A stretch of 9,970 nt of DNA. Origin: Candidatus Harrisonbacteria bacterium CG10_big_fil_rev_8_21_14_0_10_44_23 (GTDB lineage: Bacteria > Patescibacteriota > Minisyncoccia > UBA6257 > 1-14-0-10-44-23). Positions 6,430 through 9,970 of the stretch are shown piece by piece. Position numbers and translations under genes: made by a program. The stretch lies in contig PFBB01000012.1 in assembly GCA_002773475.1 (NCBI GenBank), positions 1 to 9,970 of the forward strand, given 5' to 3'. Below the pieces are notes generated by a model that saw only the letters and a list, made by a program, of their open reading frames with translations, was not told where the DNA came from and ran no database searches. How positions within the stretch are numbered: position 1 is the stretch's first letter; the number at the start of each line of letters is the position of its first letter.

Positions 6430-6854
6430 TACTCGGCTTTTATTTCTGCAGTTATTTTAGCCTTCACGCCATCTCCCAAGGAGAGGATAACTTCATGTTT
6501 GCCGCTGCCTTTAATGGACTTGTCTAACTCGACTGATTCGTAAGGGATGTTTTTGGACTTAAGTGCCTCCTCAATGTCTTTTTTGCTAACCGAGCCAAAG
6601 GTTTCTCCGTGTTCGCCAGTCTTTAAGGAGAATTCTAAAACATACTTTTCGTATTCCTTGGCTTCGGCTTTTTTGGCCAGCACCTCCTCATTTTTCTTTT
6701 TATCGTGAGCTTGCTTTTGCTTTATGTGAGAGGCGTCGGCGGGGATGGCGAGCTTTCGGGCAATCAAAAAGTTGCGGCCATAGCCATCGGCAACATTTTT
6801 AAGCTCACCTTTTTGTCCGAGGTTTTTTACATTTTGAAGCAGGATCACTTTCAT
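6429..6854 (-). CDS. rplI: Large-subunit ribosomal protein L9 (bL9)
   Basis: Encodes 141 residues, close to the usual 147-150. L9 binds domain V of 23S rRNA near the L1 stalk and influences reading-frame maintenance. The N-terminal RNA-binding domain shows [17 protein letters not shown] (1-17) and the diagnostic [16 protein letters not shown] (24-39). A charged connecting helix (about 41-72, rich in Lys and Glu) follows, then the C-terminal domain with [13 protein letters not shown] (86-98) and [17 protein letters not shown]. It starts 4 nt after the protease stop codon, so it is co-transcribed with and probably coupled to it. No Shine-Dalgarno sequence is seen. Some CPR lineages are reported to lack L9, so its presence helps placement. 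Confidence 0.97.
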   Translation of the reverse strand: MKVILLQNVKNLGQKGELKNVADGYGRNFLIARKLAIPADASHIKQKQAHDKKKNEEVLAKKAEAKEYEKYVLEFSLKTGEHGETFGSVSKKDIEEALKSKNIPYESVELDKSIKGSGKHEVILSLGDGVKAKITAEIKAE

Positions 6855-6858
6855 ACTT

Positions 6859-8088
6859 TTATTTTTTAGTTTGATCTAGGACTTCTATGGCTTTGTTGAG
6901 CTGAACGTCTATGCCAGCCTCGATATCCTCGGGGGTGAAATTAACCTCGTAGTCTGGTGTTATGCCGGCCTCGGTGAGAATGTCTCCGCCCGGCATCACC
7001 CACTGAGCGATGGTAATCTTTAGACTAGATTTGTCGCGAAGGGAAACTAGCTCCTGCACTGTCCCCTTCCCGAAGCTAGTCCTTCCAACTAGTGGCGTGT
7101 TGTTGTGATCGCGGAGTGCTCCCGCAAGAATTTCTGAGGCTGAAGCGGACCCTTGGTTAATTAGGATGACCACTGGAAAGTCTTTAAACGCACCGTTGCC
7201 ACGAGAGGTGAAGACGCTGTCGTTTCCAATACTAAATCTTTCGGTGACCACGGTTCCTCCTTTTTCGATAAACCAGCCGCTCAGCTCAGTGGCAACGTCC
7301 AGAAATCCTCCGGGGTTGTTTCTCAAATCAAGAATTATCCCCTGTGCCTTGTCGGTGACTGCTCTTTGTAGTGCTTGAGCAAATAGCTTGGAAGCGTTTT
7401 CGTTGAAGCTATAAAGTTGAATGAGGGCATATCGTCCGTCATCAACTAAGCGATAGTCTAGGGTTGGTACTTCTATGCGCGCACGGATAACGGTAATGTC
7501 TTGAGGCTCAAAAAATCCTTCTCGATAAATGTTTAGGACTACCGGTGAACCTTCTGGACCACGGATAATTTTTACCGCTTCATCGGTGCTCATTCCGTCA
7601 GTGCTTTTTCCATCTACTTTCAAAATATAATCACCGCTTTGAACACCAGCTGTTTCGGCTGGGCTGTTTTTAAGTGGAGCAATGACCACTAGGGTACCAG
7701 TTTCATCAATGCTGATTTCCGCTCCGATGCCTCCAAACACTCCGGTGACGTCCTGTTCAAATTTCTCTGCATCTGATGGCGGGAAGAAAACAGTGTAGGG
7801 ATCGTTAAAAGACCCGGCTAGGCCCTTTATGGCCCCATAGACTAGGTCTTGAGAGCTGATCTGGTCTTTCTTAATGTGTAAATCTTTTAATTTGTCCCAA
7901 GCCTCCCAGAAAACCTGGAAATCGGCTTGTTGGGCGTCGTCGTCGATGTTCTTTACATTCTGAACAGTAAATTGAGTTGTGGTTTTTTCTCCTTCGACAA
8001 GGCCAACCATGTAGCCGCTAAAGAGTAGGACGGCGATAGCCAAAATGGCTCCGCCAATATATAGGTATTTTTTTATTTTAGGATTCAT
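6859..8088 (-). CDS. Membrane-anchored C-terminal processing protease (S41 family)
   Basis: Encodes 409 residues, near the usual size of bacterial CtpA/CtpB-type proteases. These cut exported proteins at their C termini. After a lysine-rich start (MNPKIKKYL) a membrane span lies at about 8-30, placing the catalytic part outside the cytoplasm. A helical N-terminal region (to about 110) precedes a PDZ domain (about 112-200; [33 protein letters not shown]). The protease domain has LDLRNNPGG (253-261), GSASASEI (313-320) and FGKG (339-342). By family spacing the catalytic pair is S316 and K341, 25 residues apart. The open frame also runs from a TTG at 8127, but that region holds the promoter -35 box, and the ATG at 8088 begins a proper N terminus. 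It is first in an operon with rplI. Confidence 0.95.
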   Translation of the reverse strand: MNPKIKKYLYIGGAILAIAVLLFSGYMVGLVEGEKTTTQFTVQNVKNIDDDAQQADFQVFWEAWDKLKDLHIKKDQISSQDLVYGAIKGLAGSFNDPYTVFFPPSDAEKFEQDVTGVFGGIGAEISIDETGTLVVIAPLKNSPAETAGVQSGDYILKVDGKSTDGMSTDEAVKIIRGPEGSPVVLNIYREGFFEPQDITVIRARIEVPTLDYRLVDDGRYALIQLYSFNENASKLFAQALQRAVTDKAQGIILDLRNNPGGFLDVATELSGWFIEKGGTVVTERFSIGNDSVFTSRGNGAFKDFPVVILINQGSASASEILAGALRDHNNTPLVGRTSFGKGTVQELVSLRDKSSLKITIAQWVMPGGDILTEAGITPDYEVNFTPEDIEAGIDVQLNKAIEVLDQTKK

Positions 8089-8098
8089 GTGTCTAGTT

Positions 8099-8127
8099 AT
8101 TTTAAGACTATTTGAAGCTTTATTCAA
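8099..8127 (-). promoter_or_regulatory. Promoter of the protease-rplI operon, predicted leaderless
   Basis: On the minus strand TTGAAT (8127-8122), 17 nt, TAAAAT (8104-8099). The -10 box ends 10 nt before the ATG at 8088, so transcription would begin about 3-4 nt ahead of it. The promoter occupies the sequence that an alternative TTG start would use as coding, which supports the shorter protein. Confidence 0.65.
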
Positions 8128-8129
8128 AT
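8110..8129. promoter_or_regulatory. Operator-like dyad over the protease -35 box
   Basis: ATTTGAA (8110-8116) and TTCAAAT (8123-8129) are perfect 7-bp inverted repeats separated by 6 bp. The right arm overlaps the -35 box of the protease promoter, a position where a dimeric repressor could act. The match is short and AT-rich, so chance is possible. Confidence 0.35.
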
Positions 8130-8148
8130 TAGTGTAATACTGAGGTAG

Positions 8149-8177
8149 CTTTTAGTTTGGAGCTTTGAGCTTATAAT
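8149..8177 (+). promoter_or_regulatory. Promoter for the 92-aa gene and def, predicted leaderless
   Basis: A perfect -10 box TATAAT lies at 8172-8177, ending 9 nt before the ATG at 8187. The -35 region at the right distance (CTTTTA, 8149-8154) is poor, so the promoter relies on its -10 box. The predicted start near 8184 leaves only about 3 nt of leader. Confidence 0.55.
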
Positions 8178-8186
8178 GCCCAATTT

Positions 8187-8465
8187 ATGGAGGATTTTTC
8201 TGAAAAAAAGGAATATTTAGAAGAGTTGAAGAAGCGATCTAAGCAATCGCATGTTTATCACAAGCATCAATTGATTGGCTTAGAGCTGGCTGATATTCTA
8301 TCTGACAGAGAGCACAAAAGTCTGTATATTAAATTAGCAAAGGAGACGGGAGACACTGATCGGTTAATCCAGGTTGCTAAAGAGGTGGCAGAAAGGAGGG
8401 ATATAAAAAAGCCAGGAGCCTACTTTATGCGTATAATTAAAGACGATGGAGGAAAGAATTCTTAA
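8187..8465 (+). CDS. Small helical protein of unknown function, upstream of def
   Basis: Encodes 92 residues, not assigned to a known family. It is charged and predicted helical throughout, with no membrane segment, Cys, or enzyme motif. The central part ELADILSDREHKSLYIKLAK (33-52) and the later AKEVAERRDIKKPGAYFMRI (64-83) have the alternation of conserved-looking hydrophobic and charged residues of a small folded helical domain. I believe similar small proteins occur in other CPR genomes but cannot verify it. A perfect TATAAT box sits just ahead of it, and its 3' end overlaps def by 20 nt, so it is co-expressed with def. A role in formyl-methionine processing or nascent-chain handling is suggested only by this linkage. 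Confidence 0.8.
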   Translation: MEDFSEKKEYLEELKKRSKQSHVYHKHQLIGLELADILSDREHKSLYIKLAKETGDTDRLIQVAKEVAERRDIKKPGAYFMRIIKDDGGKNS

Positions 8466-8931
8466 AAAAGAGGATAAAGCTGATGATAAGTTTTTGCATC
8501 GTAAGATGGCGGTTTTTGATTTTGAAAAATATTCAGCCAAAGAAATTAAGGTGCTGATTTCTAAAATGCGGAAGATGATGGTGGAGGCCGATGGAATTGG
8601 TTTAGCGGCAAGTCAGGTAGGTCTAGATGCACGGGTGTTTGTTGCCAGAGATCAAGACAAGTTTTATGCGGTTTTTAATCCAAAGATAACAAAGACTTAC
8701 GGAGATCCCATTTTACTGGAAGAGGGTTGCTTGAGCGTCCCCGGATATCAGGGTGAGGTAAAGCGTTATGAAAAGATTTTAATCGAGGGGCAGGACGAGA
8801 GAGGAAAGAAATTAAAGATGAAGGCTTGGGGTTTATTGGCCCATATCTTTCAGCACGAAACAGACCATTTGGATGGGGTGCTTTACGTTGATAAGGCTAT
8901 CAATCTTACAAAGATTGATAGTATAAAGTAG
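8446..8931 (+). CDS. def: Peptide deformylase
   Basis: Encodes 161 residues, normal for a deformylase, the metalloenzyme that removes the formyl group from the N-terminal Met of new proteins. All three family motifs are intact: GIGLAASQ (50-57), EEGCLSVPG (92-100) and QHETDHLDG (136-144). The metal ligands are C95, H137 and H141, with E138 the catalytic base. The N terminus (ERILKKEDKADDKFLHRKM) aligns in style with the usual start, so the ATG at 8446 is preferred although it lies inside the preceding gene by 20 nt. A GGAGG follows rather than precedes this ATG, so it cannot serve as its ribosome-binding site. The next intact gene, fmt, catalyses the reverse step on Met-tRNA. Confidence 0.97.
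   Translation: MEERILKKEDKADDKFLHRKMAVFDFEKYSAKEIKVLISKMRKMMVEADGIGLAASQVGLDARVFVARDQDKFYAVFNPKITKTYGDPILLEEGCLSVPGYQGEVKRYEKILIEGQDERGKKLKMKAWGLLAHIFQHETDHLDGVLYVDKAINLTKIDSIK
8897..8921 (+). other. Perfect 11-bp hairpin inside the 3' end of def
   Basis: CTATCAATCTT (8897-8907) and AAGATTGATAG (8911-8921) are perfect inverted repeats around a 3-nt loop (ACA). It encodes AINLTKIDSI near the C terminus of the deformylase, ending 7 nt before the stop codon. It has no T run, so it is not an ordinary intrinsic terminator. It may protect the 3' end of the upstream mRNA or mark the junction where the four-helix-bundle unit was inserted. Confidence 0.75.
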
Positions 8932-8932
8932 T

Positions 8933-8956
8933 TAGTATGAAGTATTAGTACAAAGT
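8933..8956. repeat. AGTAT-type repeats left of the four-helix-bundle gene
   Basis: Between def and the next gene the sequence is a run of related words: TAGTAT (8933-8938), AAGTATTA (8940-8947), then AGTACAAAGTAT up to the ATG. Inverted counterparts lie on the other side of the gene (TAATACTT at 9328-9335 and ATACTA at 9351-9356), giving the gene imperfect inverted flanks. Confidence 0.6.
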
Positions 8957-9323
8957 ATGGGCAAAATTAGAAAGTTCACGGATTTGATTGCTTGGCAGGA
9001 GGCGCATAAACTGGTGCTATCGATTTATAAAACCACCAGCTTATTTCCAAAGGCCGAAGTCTTTGGTCTCATTTCTCAAATGCGCCGAGCTGCAGTATCA
9101 ATTAGTAGCAACGTAGCCGAAGCTTTTCCGAGAAGAGGAATGAAAGAAAAAAATAAATTTTTACCATATTGCCCTAGGATATTTAAGTGAGCTCGAGAAT
9201 CAAATTATCATCAGTCACGATTTAAAATACATTACCACCGAAGAGAGGGAGCGGTTGTTGAATCAAACAATGATTGTGGAAAAACTTTTAAATGGCTTGG
9301 TGAAAAGCGCAGCTAGAGTCTAA
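8957..9323 (+). pseudogene. Four-helix-bundle (S23/IVS-type) protein gene, frameshifted
   Basis: The first 68 codons encode a typical four-helix-bundle protein start: FTDLIAWQEAHKL, IYKTTSLFPKAEVFGLISQM, RRAAVSISSNVAEA. After K-F at 9155-9160 the frame is lost and runs to a stop at 9188-9190. Shifting by one base at the T run 9158-9162 restores the family sequence from codon TAC 9162-9164 (YHIALGYLSELENQIIISH, then a C-terminal helix) to TAA at 9321-9323. Together the two parts give about 121 residues, the normal length. Removing one base from the nearby A7 (9147-9153) or T5 run would repair it. Such proteins occur in rRNA intervening sequences, near diversity-generating retroelements and widely in CPR genomes; their role is unclear. 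A sequencing or assembly indel is a real alternative to true decay. Confidence 0.85.
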
Positions 9324-9356
9324 TACATAATACTTAATACATGCTACCTGATACTA
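9321..9356. repeat. ATAC/AATAC repeats right of the four-helix-bundle gene
   Basis: The stretch from the four-helix-bundle stop codon into the first codons of fmt repeats TAATAC (9321-9326, 9328-9333, 9335-9340) and ends with ATACTA (9351-9356). It is the rough inverted counterpart of the repeats at 8933-8956. The fmt start codon at 9341 lies inside it. Confidence 0.6.
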
Positions 9357-9970
9357 AACATCATTTTGCTTTTTGGGGAACTCCGCGGTTTGCAGAGATT
9401 GTTTTGGAGCAATTGATTGCTGCGGGGCAAAAGCCGACGCTTATTATCTGCAACCCCGACCGACCCGTCGGGAGGAAGCAACTACTCATTGAACCGCCGA
9501 CTAAGGTGTTGGCCGATAAAAATGGGATTGAGGTGGCTCAGCCAGAAACCAAGGAAGATATTATGGCTTTGCTGGAGAAGCTTCAGAAAATGGATTTTGC
9601 CGTTGTTGCGGCTTACTCAAAAATTTTGCCAAAAGAAATTGTGGAAGCGCCAAAGCTAGGAACGATTGGTGTGCACCCGTCTCTACTCCCCCACTACCGC
9701 GGAGCTAGCCCAATTCAATCAGCTATTCTAGCTGGGGAAGAAAAAACTGGAGTAAGTTTGTATTTAATGGATGAGAAGATGGATCACGGGAAAATAATTT
9801 CAAAATCTGAATTTAAAATTTCAAATGAAAACTACGAAGAATTAGAAGCAAGATTAGCAGAGCTAGGAGGGAAAAAATTAGCTGAAATTATCCCTGCTCT
9901 AGAATTTGCTCTAGAGCAAGCTCTAGAGCAAGAGCATGGGCATGCCACTTTCACAAAAAAGTTTGTTACC
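9341..9970 (+). CDS. fmt: Methionyl-tRNA formyltransferase (partial, 3' end beyond window)
   Basis: The first 210 codons are present and the frame is open to the window edge. The enzyme transfers a formyl group from 10-formyl-tetrahydrofolate to Met on initiator tRNA. The formyltransferase fold is clear: FWGTPRFAE (11-19), NPDRPVGRKQLL followed by PPTKVLA, VVAAYSKILPKEI, then HPSLLPHYRGASPIQ (112-126) and TGVSLYLMDEKMDHGKI. Of the GART-family catalytic trio, His (H112) and Asp (D148) are present at the expected 36-residue spacing, but the Asn two residues before the His is Gly (G110, codon GGT 9668-9670). The ATG at 9341 sits within flanking repeat sequence and gives about 8 residues before the first strand. 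ATFTKKFVT at the edge looks like the linker into the C-terminal domain. It normally pairs with def, from which it is split here by the broken gene. Confidence 0.95.
   Translation, partial: MLPDTKHHFAFWGTPRFAEIVLEQLIAAGQKPTLIICNPDRPVGRKQLLIEPPTKVLADKNGIEVAQPETKEDIMALLEKLQKMDFAVVAAYSKILPKEIVEAPKLGTIGVHPSLLPHYRGASPIQSAILAGEEKTGVSLYLMDEKMDHGKIISKSEFKISNENYEELEARLAELGGKKLAEIIPALEFALEQALEQEHGHATFTKKFVT
9895..9931. repeat. In-frame 12-bp tandem repeat with palindromic core in fmt
   Basis: GCTCTAGAGCAA occurs twice in tandem (9908-9919 and 9920-9931), each with the palindrome GCTCTAGAGC, and a partial copy GCTCTAGA lies at 9895-9902. The repeat encodes ALEQ-ALEQ in a helix near the end of the catalytic domain, so duplication keeps the frame. 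Confidence 0.85.

Noticed and set aside
8089..8127. TTG start adding 13 residues to the S41 protease
   Set aside because: The stretch contains a good promoter (TTGAAT-N17-TAAAAT), and the ATG at 8088 starts directly before a normal lysine-rich membrane anchor.
9147..9162. Programmed -1 frameshift in the four-helix-bundle gene
   Set aside because: The continuing family sequence is in the +1 frame, which -1 slippage on the A7 tract would not reach.
9417..9659. 80-aa open frame on the plus strand inside fmt
   Set aside because: It is an out-of-frame reading of fmt, whose own frame is open and shows family motifs throughout.

Overview
The window looks like a compact chromosomal segment of a small-genome bacterium of the Candidate Phyla Radiation (Patescibacteria), most likely Parcubacteria-like. 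This is inferred from gene style, not from a marker search. The signs are a surface protein with two lamin-tail domains paired with a tiny membrane protein, a PolB-type stand-alone exonuclease, a four-helix-bundle ORF between conserved genes, short spacers, and no recognisable Shine-Dalgarno sequence upstream of any gene. Almost everything is housekeeping: ribosomal proteins, transcription elongation, secretion, DNA topology and N-terminal formyl-methionine processing.

Layout. Positions 1-154 are non-coding and hold a 56-bp tandem repeat that runs into a large hairpin downstream of rplK. Positions 155-3485 (minus strand) carry gyrB, then secE-nusG-rplK; a good sigma70-type promoter lies in the 45-bp gyrB-secE gap and another upstream of gyrB. 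Positions 3626-5941 (minus strand) form a tight three-gene operon: DEDDy exonuclease, 61-aa membrane protein, 474-aa LTD protein. A divergent promoter region separates it from rpmA (plus strand, 6072-6350), which ends in a textbook TTCG-loop terminator that can also work in reverse. Next to it is a 46-bp perfect A/T-only palindrome. Positions 6429-8088 (minus strand) hold a C-terminal processing protease (S41) and rplI, which converge on that terminator. Another divergent spacer (8089-8186) leads to the plus-strand group: a 92-aa unknown protein, def, a frameshifted four-helix-bundle gene and the first 210 codons of fmt, which runs off the window.

How the genes fit together: def and fmt are the two ends of the formyl-methionine cycle; secE, nusG and rplK form the classical secretion/elongation/ribosome cluster; rpmA and rplI add two more large-subunit proteins. 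The protease and the LTD protein are membrane-anchored with their bulk outside the cytoplasm.

Points most worth a second look: four promoters whose -10 boxes end only 8-14 nt before the start codon, implying leaderless or nearly leaderless mRNAs; the general lack of Shine-Dalgarno sites; the broken four-helix-bundle gene flanked by AGTAT/ATACT repeats between def and fmt; and a Gly in place of the catalytic Asn in Fmt. I found no clearly new multi-gene system. The best candidates for undescribed biology are the 92-aa protein overlapping def and the exonuclease/small-membrane-protein/LTD operon.
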